Positions 55,210 through 64,000 of a stretch of 64,000 bases of DNA are shown piece after piece. The stretch comes from Allorhizobium sonneratiae (GTDB lineage: Bacteria > Pseudomonadota > Alphaproteobacteria > Rhizobiales > Rhizobiaceae). The DNA is taken from NCBI RefSeq assembly GCF_023700755.1, contig NZ_JAMKOJ010000002.1:62001-126000 (forward strand). The letters run 5' to 3'. Position 1 is the first letter of the stretch, and the number at the start of each line of letters is the position of its first letter. Both the position numbers and the translations under genes were made by a program. The notes below the pieces were generated by a model that had not been told where the DNA came from, searched no databases, and saw nothing but the letters and a program-made list of their open reading frames with translations.

Positions 55210-55363
55210 GCATCGACCGAAAAGTGGGGACCGGTTTTCGGAAAAATCCGAGATTCTACTGCATAACTTCTTAAATCGGAATCGATTTAAGGAAGAAATT
55301 ATGCAGTATGTTTAACAGGTTACAGCGTCCTTTGTGCGTTTGATAAAACGCACGGCGCTGTAG
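55210..55363. repeat. Mosaic element, families A and B joined
   Basis: GCATCGACCGAAAAGTGGGGACC (family B part) is followed by CTTAAATCG-GAAT-CGATTTAAG and TTACAGCG...GTGCG...CGCAC...CGCTGTA (family A). The order is the reverse of the copy at 1.86-1.96 kb. It fills most of the fliQ-flhA gap. Confidence 0.8.
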
Positions 55364-55433
55364 AATTGTTCAGTGTTTGCTCGAAACACTGAAAACCCTA
55401 GACCCGCCGGTCATCCCGACAGGATTTGAGGCG

Positions 55434-55459
55434 AAAGCGTGCTTCGGCGCGCTTTTCTG
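55434..55459 (+). terminator. Intrinsic terminator between fliQ and flhA
   Basis: AAAGCGTGC-TTCG-GCGCGCTTT, a 9-bp stem with one T-G pair, a stable TTCG loop and a following T-rich run. It suggests that flhA has its own promoter. Confidence 0.75.
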
Positions 55460-55634
55460 TTTGCCGAGCCGCAGTGTTTCCACGATCGCTTTTCATGACT
55501 CCGCCACGATCAGGCGAATTGACAGCAAACACGATACAAAACCAGCGCCGGGCAAGCTTCACCCTGTAGCGGTGAGATGATAGGGCTGGCATGTGTTTCC
55601 AGCTCACCCTTCTCATGAGGAGATGGATCGCATC

Positions 55635-57725
55635 ATGGCTCAGGCACCGACGACACCGATTCCGACACTCAATCCCGGCCGCGGCCGTGATGTCGGCTTT
55701 GCTTTCGGCATCGTTCTTATTCTCTGCATTCTCTTTCTGCCGATACCGCCCTTTCTCATCGATATGGGTCTGGCGTTCTCGATTGCCTTTTCCGTTCTGA
55801 TCCTGATGGTGTCGCTCTGGATCCAGCGGCCGCTGGATTTCTCCTCTTTTCCGACCATTCTGCTGATTTCAACGATGATCCGCCTGTCGCTCAACATTGC
55901 GACAACGCGCGTGATCCTGTCGCATGGCAGTGAAGGGCATGGAGCCGCAGGCCATGTGATCGAGGGCTTTTCGGCACTGGTCATGTCCGGCGATTTCGTC
56001 ATCGGTCTGATCGTGTTCGCCATTCTGGTCACGGTCAATTTCATCGTCATCACCAAGGGCGCAACCCGTATCGCTGAAGTTGGCGCCCGCTTCACCCTGG
56101 ACGCCATTCCCGGCAAGCAGATGGCCATTGATGCCGACCTTTCGGCTGGGATCATCAACGAGGCCGAGGCCCAGCGCCGGCGGCGCGAGCTGGAGCAGGA
56201 AAGCTCCTTCTTCGGGGCCATGGACGGTGCATCGAAATTCGTCCGCGGCGATGCGGTCGCCGGTCTGATCATCACCGCGATCAATATTTTCGGCGGCATC
56301 GTCATCGGTTATTTCCGCCATGGCATGCCGATCAGCCAGGCGGCAGATGTCTTTGTCAAGCTTTCGGTCGGCGACGGCCTGGTCTCGCAGGTTCCGGCCC
56401 TGATCGTCTCGCTGGCCGCCGGCCTTCTCGTGTCGCGCGGCGGCAATGCCGGTTCGACCGATCAGGCGGTTATCAACCAGTTGAGCGGCTATCCCAAGGC
56501 GCTGATGGTTGCCGCCGTGCTGATGGGCATTCTGGCGCTGATTCCCGGCCTGCCAATGCTGCCTTTCGTCACACTGGGCGGCCTGATGGCTTTCGGCAGC
56601 TGGTTCATTCCACGCCAGGTCGAGGCAGAAAATCTCGCCCGTCGCCAGATGGAAGAGCAGAAGGTCTCGCAGAACAAGGAAGCCGAAAAGGATTCGGTCA
56701 AGAATGTGCTGAAGACCGCCGAAATCGAGCTCGCTCTTGGCAAGCTGGTTTCGACGCGCCTTCTGGGCTCGCATCAGGAACTGGCCTTCCGCGTCGGCAA
56801 GATGCGCAAGAAATTCGCCTCGCAATACGGTTTCGTCGTTCCCGAAATCAAAGTTTCGGACGATATCTCCATTCCCGACAAGGCCTATCATATCCGCATT
56901 CACGGCACGACCATTGCCTCGAACATTCTGCGTGTCGGGGAAGTGCTGGTCGTCACCGGCAATGGCCGCAAACCGCGCATTCCCGGCGACGATATCCGCG
57001 AACCAGCCTTCGGCATGCCAGCCGTCTCGATCCTCGAAACCTTCACCGAAGACCTGAAGCGCGAAGGCTTTCATCCGATCGACAATGTGTCTGTCGTGCT
57101 CACTCATCTGTCGGAAGTGCTGCGTAACAACCTGCCGCAGCTTTTGTCCTACAAGGACGTCAAGATCCTGATCGACCGGCTCGATCCGGAATATAAAAAG
57201 CTGGCGGATGAAATCTGCACCTCGCACATGTCCTATTCCGGCCTGCAGGCGGTGCTGAAACTGCTTCTGGCCGAGCGGGTCTCGATCCGCAACCTGCATC
57301 TGATCCTCGAAGCGGTGGCCGAGCTTGCTCCCCATGTGCGAAAGACCGAACAGATCGTCGAACATGTGCGGGTGCGCATGGCTCAGCAGCTATGCGGCGA
57401 CCTGACCGATAACGGCGTTCTGCGTGTACTGAGGCTTGGTAGCAAATGGGACCTCGTCTTCCACCAGGCCCTCAAGCGCGACAACAAGGGTGAAGTCGTG
57501 GAATTCGACATCGACCCGCGCTCGCTGGAAGAGTTCAGCGAACAGGCAAGCCGGGTTATCCGTGAATTCATGGACCGGGGCCTTCCTTTTGTACTTGTCA
57601 CATCGCCCGAAACGCGCTCCTATGTGCGCATGATCATTGAGCGGCTGTTTGCAACCCTGCCGGTTCTGTCGCATGTCGAACTGGCCAAAGGCATAGAAAT
57701 CAAGATTCTGGGCGCGATTTCATGA
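55635..57725 (+). CDS. flhA: Flagellar export protein FlhA
   Basis: The 696-residue protein has an N-terminal part with about eight membrane helices and the FHIPEP-type segment ([62 protein letters not shown]), then a cytoplasmic export domain. ATG 55635 is chosen; in-frame ATGs at 55593 and 55623 have poor ribosome-site spacing. It overlaps fliR by four bases. Confidence 0.95.
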   Translation: MAQAPTTPIPTLNPGRGRDVGFAFGIVLILCILFLPIPPFLIDMGLAFSIAFSVLILMVSLWIQRPLDFSSFPTILLISTMIRLSLNIATTRVILSHGSEGHGAAGHVIEGFSALVMSGDFVIGLIVFAILVTVNFIVITKGATRIAEVGARFTLDAIPGKQMAIDADLSAGIINEAEAQRRRRELEQESSFFGAMDGASKFVRGDAVAGLIITAINIFGGIVIGYFRHGMPISQAADVFVKLSVGDGLVSQVPALIVSLAAGLLVSRGGNAGSTDQAVINQLSGYPKALMVAAVLMGILALIPGLPMLPFVTLGGLMAFGSWFIPRQVEAENLARRQMEEQKVSQNKEAEKDSVKNVLKTAEIELALGKLVSTRLLGSHQELAFRVGKMRKKFASQYGFVVPEIKVSDDISIPDKAYHIRIHGTTIASNILRVGEVLVVTGNGRKPRIPGDDIREPAFGMPAVSILETFTEDLKREGFHPIDNVSVVLTHLSEVLRNNLPQLLSYKDVKILIDRLDPEYKKLADEICTSHMSYSGLQAVLKLLLAERVSIRNLHLILEAVAELAPHVRKTEQIVEHVRVRMAQQLCGDLTDNGVLRVLRLGSKWDLVFHQALKRDNKGEVVEFDIDPRSLEEFSEQASRVIREFMDRGLPFVLVTSPETRSYVRMIIERLFATLPVLSHVELAKGIEIKILGAIS

Positions 57726-58474
57726 TCAGCGACCCCCAGGGTTCCGTGCTGGCCGTTTTTCTGGTGTTTTGCCGGATCGGCGCCTGTTTCATGGTCCTGC
57801 CCGGCTTTTCAACAGCGCGTGTGCCGATGCAGGTCCGGCTGTTTGTCGCCATCGGCATTTCCATGGCGGCAACACCCATTTTATGGGATACGGTCTATCC
57901 CAAGGTTTCTGGCGGCGGCGCCTCCTTCATTCTGCTGATTTTCACCGAAAGCCTGATCGGTACCGTATTCGGGCTGATGGCCCGCATTTTCGTTCTCGGC
58001 CTGCAATTTGCCGGTGCGATTTTGACGATGATGATCGGCTTCAACGCCATGACCGCGCCGGATGTTCTGGAAGACACGGCCGAAAACCAGATGACCAACA
58101 TGTTGAGCTTTTGCGGGCTGCTCATGCTGTTCATGATGGATTTTCACCATGTGGTGCTGCACGCGATGATCGACAGCTATTCGATCATTCCGATCGGCCA
58201 TTCCCCCAACACCCAGCAAATGCTGATTACACTGACCGATACGGCCGCCAAGACCTATTATCTGATGCTGAGGCTTTCCAGCCCCTTCATCATTTACGGG
58301 CTGATGTTCAATTTCGGTATCGGCTTGATCAACAAGCTCGCCCCGCAAATCCCGGTCTATTATATTTCGACCCCCTATCTGATCACCGGCGGACTTTTGC
58401 TGGTCTATTGGTCGATCGGCGCCATGGTTCGACAGTTCGCTGACAGTTTCCTGCCCATTTTTCTCGGTAATTGA
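57722..58474 (+). CDS. fliR: Flagellar export gate protein FliR
   Basis: The 250-residue membrane protein has [43 protein letters not shown] sequence typical of FliR and several membrane helices. It completes the gate with FliQ. It overlaps flhA (ATGA) and is followed by a FliJ-like gene after nine bases. Confidence 0.94.
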   Translation: MISDPQGSVLAVFLVFCRIGACFMVLPGFSTARVPMQVRLFVAIGISMAATPILWDTVYPKVSGGGASFILLIFTESLIGTVFGLMARIFVLGLQFAGAILTMMIGFNAMTAPDVLEDTAENQMTNMLSFCGLLMLFMMDFHHVVLHAMIDSYSIIPIGHSPNTQQMLITLTDTAAKTYYLMLRLSSPFIIYGLMFNFGIGLINKLAPQIPVYYISTPYLITGGLLLVYWSIGAMVRQFADSFLPIFLGN

Positions 58475-58483
58475 GGTGACGGG

Positions 58484-58897
58484 ATGGGGCCGGAGCTGAA
58501 ATCCAGAAAATTGAAGCGCCTTGTCACCGTACAGAGGCATCTGGAAAAGATGGCGGAGCTCGATCTTGCCGAAACCAGCCGCAAGCGCGAGGAAATCGCC
58601 GCCGGCCTCGATCGTGTGATCGAGGCTTTGGGGTCGATGGATCCCGTCCACCGTCTTTTCGCCCAGTCCTATGCCGAGCGGTTTGCCCGTTTGAGTTCTG
58701 ACGACAAGCGCATGATCGACGTGCAACGCGTGCAGGAAAATATCGTGCTACGCCAGCGCACCAAGGCTGACCGACTGGAAGACCGCATGAAAGAGGCGCG
58801 CGATGAAGAAGATCGCGAGATGCAGGAAAAGGCTCTCGAAGATTTGCTCGATCTGACCTTTTCCACGACAGCCTCCAGCAAGCTTCACGAGAGATAG
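58484..58897 (+). CDS. FliJ-like coiled-coil protein
   Basis: The 137-residue protein is almost entirely charged helix (SRKLKRLVTVQRHLEKMAELDLAETSRKREEIAAGLDRVIEALG... QRTKADRLEDRMKEARDEEDREMQEKALEDLLDL). Its two long helices and its position after fliR fit the export chaperone/ATPase regulator FliJ, but similarity is of coiled-coil type only. Confidence 0.6.
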   Translation: MGPELKSRKLKRLVTVQRHLEKMAELDLAETSRKREEIAAGLDRVIEALGSMDPVHRLFAQSYAERFARLSSDDKRMIDVQRVQENIVLRQRTKADRLEDRMKEARDEEDREMQEKALEDLLDLTFSTTASSKLHER

Positions 58898-59017
58898 TCT
58901 GTATCTGAAATGTGGGTGAGCGCTGCTTCGTTGAGAAAGGCGCTCAGAACGATCAGACTGAGCAATCGATTAGTCAATCGGTGTGCCGTCTGGCAGATAT
59001 GTCAAGGAGTGACGACG

Positions 59018-59632
59018 GTGGCTATTTCTCCTCCCAGCGATCTGGTCATGGATGTGGTCAAAGCGGCGGATCAATCATCTCTTGCCGAAGCACAGCAGAA
59101 GTTACAGACCATTCGCGCCTCGGCCAGGGCTGCGGACCTCAATAGCAAGAGCGCCGGTTTCGAAGTCGCGATGAATACGCTGAACAGCGACACCGCAAAG
59201 GCAGGGCTTGCCAACCGCGCGACCAATTCCATCAAGGTGAAGGATATTCCCAAGCCTTATCGCGAATATGAAGGCGTGGTGCTGCAGAATTTCATCTCCA
59301 ACATGCTGCCCAAGGATTCCGAAGCTCTTTATGGCAAGGGCAGTGCTGGTGAAATCTGGCGCAGCATGATGGCTGAACAGATCGGCAATACCATCGCAAA
59401 CCGCGGCGGTATCGGCATTGCCAAGCAGATGTATGCCGAGGAACTGGCGAAAATGCGCGGCCATGCCGTGCAGAACAGCTCCACATCCGCTGCCGACAAG
59501 AACATGGCGCAGATGCGCCTCGATCAGATCGAACGCAAAGCGCTTGCCCTTAAAGCGCCGGACCAGGATCAGCAGCAGGACCAGACCCAGACAGCCAACA
59601 GCAGCGAAACTGCAAAAGCGGCGACTGTGTAA
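59018..59632 (+). CDS. FlgJ-like rod-binding protein
   Basis: The 204-residue protein has the FlgJ N-terminal (rod-binding) domain: YEGVVLQNFISNMLPKDSEALYGKGSAGEIWRSMMAEQIGNTIANRGGIGIAKQM. It has no muramidase domain, so it probably only caps or scaffolds the rod; the transglycosylase at 49.0 kb may supply the enzyme. The GTG at 59018 has AAGGAG eight bases upstream, better than any ATG. Confidence 0.82.
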   Translation: MAISPPSDLVMDVVKAADQSSLAEAQQKLQTIRASARAADLNSKSAGFEVAMNTLNSDTAKAGLANRATNSIKVKDIPKPYREYEGVVLQNFISNMLPKDSEALYGKGSAGEIWRSMMAEQIGNTIANRGGIGIAKQMYAEELAKMRGHAVQNSSTSAADKNMAQMRLDQIERKALALKAPDQDQQQDQTQTANSSETAKAATV

Positions 59633-59680
59633 ACCTGCACTGCGGCATGATGTCTTGAGATGGTTGGGATTTCAGACGAA

Positions 59681-59745
59681 TCATGCAGCAGATTTAAAGC
59701 GTTACAGTATCTTCTGTGTGTTTGATAAAACACATGGCGCCGTAA
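59681..59745. repeat. Mosaic palindromic element, family A (right half)
   Basis: ATGCAGCAGATTTAAAGCGTTACAG... GTGTG...CACAC-like arms ... GCCGTAA. Same layout as the elements at 1.86, 4.6 and 55.3 kb. The rest of the 59633-60004 gap holds no gene I can support. Confidence 0.7.
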
Positions 59746-60004
59746 ATGCCGGTTTGAAGATGACAATTGGGAGCCATTGCACAGCGCTGTGCGCCTGCAT
59801 ACCTCCCAGTCGAATGAGTTTGACATTTGCTCACCATGGCGCTGCACACGGGTGCAAATGTCACGATCGAACCGCTGGCTGAAATGACATAAAAGCAAGG
59901 GGACGGCTGGCATTATCGGAATGCACCGGGCGGATGAAAGAATTGCCTTTCCCACCGGATCGCTCTGCAATGAGACCTGCTGCAAGTCAAGGATTAGAGA
60001 TTTT

Positions 60005-60370
60005 ATGGAACATGTGTCCAACGATTACCGGATCAAGACCGTTCTCGGCCGTCTTGAGATGATTATCGACAACGAGAACCACCGGATCGGCAAGGATCCG
60101 GAATTCGACCTCAAGGTTTCCAACGCGCATAAAAGCCGTTGCCTGTATGAATTGACCATGCTGTTTCGCGATACGGACCCACGGGAAATCGCCGTAACCT
60201 ATGTGGAGCAGATGCACAGCCTGAAGAAAAAGCTGGCCGTCAATGCAAGACGCGTCGAGGCCCATCTTCATGCCGTGCGTGCCGTGGCCGATATTCTGCG
60301 CAACGCGGTGCAGGATGCCGATGGTGATGGCACCTATTCCCAGGAACAGTTCCTCTACAGAGAAAACTGA
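60005..60370 (+). CDS. FlgN-like export chaperone (provisional)
   Basis: A 121-residue helical protein (DYRIKTVLGRLEMIIDNENHRIGKDPEFDLKVSNAHKSRCLYELTMLFRDTDP). The L-x-x-I-D-N-E-N segment and length resemble FlgN chaperones for FlgK and FlgL, and both partners lie in this cluster. ATG 60005 has AAGGATTAGAG upstream; the frame extends to 59921 but with cysteine-rich, non-family sequence. The next gene starts on its stop codon. Confidence 0.6.
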   Translation: MEHVSNDYRIKTVLGRLEMIIDNENHRIGKDPEFDLKVSNAHKSRCLYELTMLFRDTDPREIAVTYVEQMHSLKKKLAVNARRVEAHLHAVRAVADILRNAVQDADGDGTYSQEQFLYREN

Positions 60371-60900
60371 TGATCAAAATCATCATAGCCGGTGTCTGGG
60401 CCGTCATAGTCGCATTGGTGGCGGTGTATTTCTCCGTTTCGATTGCGACCGCGCCTGTTGCCCATGAAGACCCCAATGCCAGCAAGATCGCCACCCAGGT
60501 GGTGCGCGGCGAACAGATCACCATTCCGGATCTGGAAAAAGGCGGTGTTCAGGGCTATTTCCTGAGCCGACTTTCTTTCGTCGTCGACAAGGACAAGGTG
60601 GAGAAGGTCGAAATCCCCATGAACACGGTGATGACAGACGAGCTTTTCAGCCTTCTTGTCGGCAATAAGATGATCGATATGTCGAATGGCCATAAGCTGG
60701 ACGTCAATGCCTTCCGGGAAAAGATCAAGGACGACGTTAACAAACGTCTGGGTGCACCGGTTGTGACCGAAGTTCTGATCGAACAGCTCGATTATCTGAG
60801 CAAGCAGGAAATCGATCAGGGTGGTACGCCGAAGCTGAAGCCAGCCGTAAAACTTGTCGAGGGCGACAAACTGCCGCCGGATGCCCAAACCGGCAAATAG
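60370..60900 (+). CDS. Single-pass membrane protein of the flagellar cluster, FliL-like (provisional)
   Basis: The 176-residue protein has one N-terminal helix (IIIAGVWAVIVALVAVYFSVSIA) and a periplasmic part (SRLSFVVDKDKVEKVEIPMNTVMTDELFSLLVG... APVVTEVLIEQLDYLSKQEI). The layout resembles FliL but is not diagnostic. Its ATG overlaps the stop of the FlgN-like gene, so they are translationally linked. Confidence 0.55.
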   Translation: MIKIIIAGVWAVIVALVAVYFSVSIATAPVAHEDPNASKIATQVVRGEQITIPDLEKGGVQGYFLSRLSFVVDKDKVEKVEIPMNTVMTDELFSLLVGNKMIDMSNGHKLDVNAFREKIKDDVNKRLGAPVVTEVLIEQLDYLSKQEIDQGGTPKLKPAVKLVEGDKLPPDAQTGK

Positions 60901-60956
60901 CAGGCGGCGCGTGCCCGTCGCCAAACGAAGGCTATCGCCAAGTTTGAGACACAGCG

Positions 60957-61272
60957 GCTTAAAGCATGTTGCGTTTTATTGTCCTCAATAAAACGATAAC
61001 GGACATACGAAAAAACAAAGACTTAAAGCACGTTGACCGAGCCTGATAAGCCGCAACGTGCTTTACAGCATCGTGCCCAGAATCGGGGCCGGCACGATGC
61101 TCTCAGATTTTGTTTCCGCATCGGGTTTTTCCGAAATCCGGTTCCCACTTTTCGGCCGATGCTCTAGAGCGGTTCACTGTTTCACGGAAACACCGAAGCG
61201 CCCGAACTCTTTGTTTCTACGTATTTCCGGACGGAAAACCGCTACGCACTTTTCTTGGGACAATGCTCTAGG
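60957..61272. repeat. Cluster of family B mosaic elements
   Basis: TTAAAGCACGTTG...GCAACGTGCTTTA (61022-61065), then GCATCGTGCC...GGCACGATGC (61068-61100), AAATCCGGTTCCCACTTTTC and GAGCGGTT...AACCGC arms follow without unique sequence between them. Several element parts are joined, so this is a hot spot for such insertions. No gene is supported in 60901-61443. Confidence 0.75.
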
Positions 61273-61443
61273 ACATGGCGTAGCAAGCATGTTGCTGCCA
61301 AAGATACTCCAATGCAGTTCTGCTTGCGTGTCATGGTTAAATACTGATAAACATAGTAGCGAGATTTGAAGCTCTCTAATTAAGCTGGGTTTCATCGGCC
61401 CGTGTTACCGTCTTTGTTCATATCAAAGGGGGCGACGAGGCCG

Positions 61444-62472
61444 ATGAGCAGGACGTCACGACAGGTCGCGAGTTCGACATCAGACCCTGATCCCTTCAGG
61501 ATGGAACTGGCAGGGACATCAGGCTATAGTACTGAAAGCGAAAGATGGATAGGACAGGCTGACCACTCCATTCGATCTGAGCGACAGAGCGAAGCCGAAA
61601 TGAATGCTGCCTGGCTGATCCATCGGATCCGGCAGGATTTCTCCGGGTTGGCCTTGCCCAGGGGAACAACCTATCCCGATGACGAATTTCATCCGATGAA
61701 CCTCATATCCGCCTCACGCCAGCTTGCACCGAAAAAGACGCTCTTCGACATGTCCGTTTTCGACATGTCCTGGCTGTCCGGGCTGAGTCTGATCAGCCAG
61801 TATGCCGCCACACCTGGTGCCTATGCCCAAGTCTCATTCCTGAACGCCAACAATGTCACCATCATGATGCGTGACGAGGCCTATCGTAAGGTGCTGGATG
61901 ACAACATCGTGCTACCGGACGGGATCGGTCTTGATCTCGCAGCCTCGCTGATTGACGGGCAGCCTTTTGCCGCCAATCTCAACGGCACAGATTTCATTCC
62001 TGCCCTCATGACCTATATGGAGGAGCCGCGTCGCATCGGCCTGATCGGAGGTCGGCCTGCCGTACTCGCCGGCGCTGTTGCCAGTTTCCGCAAACATGCT
62101 CCCTGGCATCATTTCATTCCCGTTGCCGATGGGTATTTTGACAATGAGGAACTGCCGGTCATTCTCGAACGGCTCGAACAGGCCGAAATCGACATTCTTC
62201 TGGTTGGCATGGGCACACCGCTGCAGGAAAAATGGATCAGCACCCATATCGGACCGCAGCATTGCCGTGTGGTTTTCGGCGTCGGTGCTCTCTTCGATTT
62301 TGTCTCCGGCACGATGCCACGTGCTCCCTACTGGGTGCGCCGCATTCGCTGTGAGTGGATATATCGGCTGCTGCATGAGCCCGGCCGTCTGTGGCGGCGC
62401 TATCTCATCGGCATTCCCGTCTTCCTCTTTCACGTGCTGCGATACAGGCTGAAAGCACATAAAAAAGAGTGA
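61444..62472 (+). CDS. WecB/TagA/CpsF-family glycosyltransferase
   Basis: The 342-residue protein has the family blocks SFLNANNVTIMMRDEAYRKVL, VLPDGIGLDLAASL, LNGTDFIPALM, GMGTPLQEKWI, GVGALFDFVSGTMPRAPYWVRR and WIYRLLHEPGRLWRRYL. Members transfer N-acetylmannosaminuronate or related sugars to lipid-linked or surface polysaccharide precursors. ATG 61444 has GAGG just upstream; an ATG 14 codons earlier is possible. It is not linked to other polysaccharide genes here. Confidence 0.85.
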   Translation: MSRTSRQVASSTSDPDPFRMELAGTSGYSTESERWIGQADHSIRSERQSEAEMNAAWLIHRIRQDFSGLALPRGTTYPDDEFHPMNLISASRQLAPKKTLFDMSVFDMSWLSGLSLISQYAATPGAYAQVSFLNANNVTIMMRDEAYRKVLDDNIVLPDGIGLDLAASLIDGQPFAANLNGTDFIPALMTYMEEPRRIGLIGGRPAVLAGAVASFRKHAPWHHFIPVADGYFDNEELPVILERLEQAEIDILLVGMGTPLQEKWISTHIGPQHCRVVFGVGALFDFVSGTMPRAPYWVRRIRCEWIYRLLHEPGRLWRRYLIGIPVFLFHVLRYRLKAHKKE

Positions 62473-62553
62473 TCTTGCCTTTTATCCTTTTGGCAAAGCG
62501 CCAGAAATGCTAGCTGTCCCAGATCATTCATCTTGATCGGAAGGACGAACGGC

Positions 62554-63453
62554 GTGGCGGTGGTGATTGACGGCAAGCAGGCAGCGGCCTCTGTCATTGA
62601 GAGCGTGAAGGAAAAGGCGACGGCATTCGAAAGCACCACCGGCGGCAAGATCGGTCTTGCGGTGGTGATCGTTGGCGATGATCCGGCCAGCCATGCCTAT
62701 GTCGGCTCAAAAGGCCGGATGGCGAAGGAATGCGGGTTCAATTCGGTGCAGCACACGCTTCCCGCCGAGACCACGCAACAGGCGCTTGAAGATCTCGTTG
62801 CCCGCCTTAACGCCGACCCGGCCATTCATGGTATTCTGGTGCAGTTGCCATTGCCGAAACCCTTACAGTCTGACGCCGTCATCCAGTCGATCCTGCCGGA
62901 AAAGGATGTGGATGGCCTTCATGTCGTCAATGCTGGCAAACTGTTCAGCGGCGACATGGACACGGGCCTGATCTCCTGCACCCCCGCCGGTGCAATGCTT
63001 CTGGTGCGCAAGGTGCATGGAATTGATCTCTCCGGCCTCAATGCGCTGGTGATCGGTCGCTCCAATCTCTTTGGCAAGCCGATGGCGCAATTGCTGCTCA
63101 ATGCCAATGCAACGGTGACCATGGCGCATTCGCGCAGCCGCGACCTGCCCGCTCTTGCCCGCCAGGCCGATATTCTTGTCGCCGCCGTCGGACGCGCCGG
63201 CATGGTCAAGGCTGACTGGATCAAGGAGGGCGCAACCGTGATCGATGTCGGCATCAACCGCATCCCCGCGCCTGAGAAAGGCGAAGGCAAGACAAGACTG
63301 GTCGGTGACGTGGCCTACGAGGACTGCGCCGCAAAAGCCGGGGCCATTACCCCTGTTCCCGGCGGTGTCGGGCCGATGACAATTGCCATGCTCATGGCCA
63401 ATACGGTGATTGCCGCCTATCGAACCGCCGGCATGCCCGCCCCTCGGTTTTGA
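62554..63453 (+). CDS. folD: Bifunctional methylenetetrahydrofolate dehydrogenase/cyclohydrolase
   Basis: The 299-residue enzyme has [41 protein letters not shown] (catalytic lysine region), [21 protein letters not shown] and [16 protein letters not shown] plus [16 protein letters not shown]. The GTG at 62554 has AAGGA eight bases upstream and gives a normal FolD N-terminus; a TTG seven codons earlier is less likely. It ends convergent with the third flagellin. Confidence 0.96.
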   Translation: MAVVIDGKQAAASVIESVKEKATAFESTTGGKIGLAVVIVGDDPASHAYVGSKGRMAKECGFNSVQHTLPAETTQQALEDLVARLNADPAIHGILVQLPLPKPLQSDAVIQSILPEKDVDGLHVVNAGKLFSGDMDTGLISCTPAGAMLLVRKVHGIDLSGLNALVIGRSNLFGKPMAQLLLNANATVTMAHSRSRDLPALARQADILVAAVGRAGMVKADWIKEGATVIDVGINRIPAPEKGEGKTRLVGDVAYEDCAAKAGAITPVPGGVGPMTIAMLMANTVIAAYRTAGMPAPRF

Positions 63454-63530
63454 TCTCTCTCTCGGCGGCGTGCTGGACGAAATCCACGGATTTCCAAGGC
63501 TGCATCCTGTTGAAATGTTACATCAACGAC

Positions 63531-63563
63531 AAAACCGCGGCCTTTCGGCCGCGGTTCTGTTTT
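63531..63563. terminator. Bidirectional intrinsic terminator between folD and flagellin 3
   Basis: AACCGCGGCC-TTTC-GGCCGCGGTT, a perfect 10-bp stem with A-rich and T-rich flanks (ACAAAACC and TTCTGTTTT), can end both converging transcripts. Confidence 0.9.
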
Positions 63564-63579
63564 CCAGGGCTGCTTACGC

Positions 63580-64000
63580 TTAACGGAACAGCGACAGGAT
63601 GTTTTCCGAGTTGGAGTTGGCGATCGACAACGACTGAATGCCGAGAGACTGCTGGGTCTGGAGCGCCTTGAGCTTGGTCGATTCCTCGTTCATATCGGCA
63701 TCTACCAGGCGGCCGACACCGGTGGTGATCGTGTCGCTCAGGTCCTTGATGAAGTTGTCCTGCAGCTTCAGACGCGAGGTCGTCGCACCGATGGTGGAGG
63801 CAGCATCCGTCATCTGCGACAGCATCTTGTCGACTGCCGAAACCATGCCGTCGATGGCAGTGTCGGTCGTGGTCGAGCTGAGCGAGATTTCCGTACCCGA
63901 ACCCGTACCGGCAGCCGAGCTGATCAGGTAGTAGGTGCCGGTGGTGGTGGTGGTGCCGGTCACCCAGGTGGCCTGCGTACCAGCCGTCAAAAGACCACCA
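63580..64000 (-). CDS. Flagellin (copy 3), C-terminal part, runs off the window end
   Basis: The 140 residues present match the C-terminal half of flagellin 1: 13 differences in the last 136 residues and 57 identical in a row from IDGMVSAVDK to LVDADMNE. It ends LGIQSLSIANSNSENILSLFR. It lies in inverted orientation to flagellin 1, 22 kb away. The N-terminus is beyond the window. Confidence 0.95.
   Translation of the reverse strand, partial: GGLLTAGTQATWVTGTTTTTGTYYLISSAAGTGSGTEISLSSTTTDTAIDGMVSAVDKMLSQMTDAASTIGATTSRLKLQDNFIKDLSDTITTGVGRLVDADMNEESTKLKALQTQQSLGIQSLSIANSNSENILSLFR

Noticed and set aside
61058..61369. A 103-codon frame in the mosaic-element cluster
   Set aside because: It runs across palindromic elements and translates them; the protein has no plausible start or family.

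Overview
The window comes from the chromosome of an alphaproteobacterium of the Rhizobiaceae (Agrobacterium/Allorhizobium/Rhizobium-like). Grounds: a RirA iron regulator, a PdhS-type (PleC/DivJ-like) kinase, a tRNA-His without the extra 5' G, an ScfR-type regulator divergent from isocitrate lyase, an aglEFGAK alpha-glucoside operon, Entner-Doudoroff genes zwf-pgl-edd, and a rhizobial flagellar block (several short flagellins, motB-motC-fliK, rem, flaF-flbT). No phage, insertion sequence, CRISPR array or rRNA was seen. The species cannot be named from sequence alone.

Layout. 1-5.2 kb: the 3' end of mmsA running into a 101-bp tandem array, then rirA, gluconokinase, a CDP-diacylglycerol pyrophosphatase, a DadA-like oxidase, tRNA-His and a phasin. 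5.5-11.7 kb: a giant PAS histidine kinase and an AsmA-like protein. 11.7-15.8 kb: a polyamine ABC importer (potFGHI, minus strand). 15.9-19.5 kb: an ScfR-like regulator divergent from aceA, plus two small proteins. 19.7-28 kb: a HI0933-type flavoprotein, gamma-glutamylputrescine synthetase and oxidase (puuAB), and zwf-pgl-edd. 28-32.4 kb: a soluble chemoreceptor, a Tlde1-like (DUF2778) protein and a PilZ-like protein. 32.5-40.4 kb: aglK, aglA, aglG, aglF, aglE (minus) and the divergent LacI-type aglR. 40.6-60.9 kb: two flagellins, a FliH-like protein, motB, motC, fliK, a transglycosylase, rem, flgK, flgL, flaF, flbT, flgD, fliQ, flhA, fliR, and FliJ-, FlgJ-, FlgN- and FliL-like genes. 61.4-64 kb: a WecB/TagA-type glycosyltransferase, folD, and a third flagellin on the opposite strand that runs off the end.

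How the parts work together. The Pot importer and PuuA/PuuB make a putrescine uptake and gamma-glutamylation route. Gluconokinase, zwf, pgl and edd feed 6-phosphogluconate into the Entner-Doudoroff pathway, and agl supplies glucose from alpha-glucosides. The motility genes cover rotor drive (MotB, MotC), export gate (FliQ, FliR, FlhA), hook and filament assembly (FliK, FlgD, FlgK, FlgL), flagellin control (FlaF, FlbT) and the master regulator Rem.

Most unusual points: flgE is absent from its usual place between rem and flgK; two near-identical flagellin genes lie in inverted orientation around the 22-kb flagellar block; the mmsA terminus is tandemly copied; at least two families of mosaic palindromic elements fill intergenic gaps; and the flagellar block holds several weakly recognisable export-chaperone-like genes. 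I did not find a clearly new defence or biosynthetic system.
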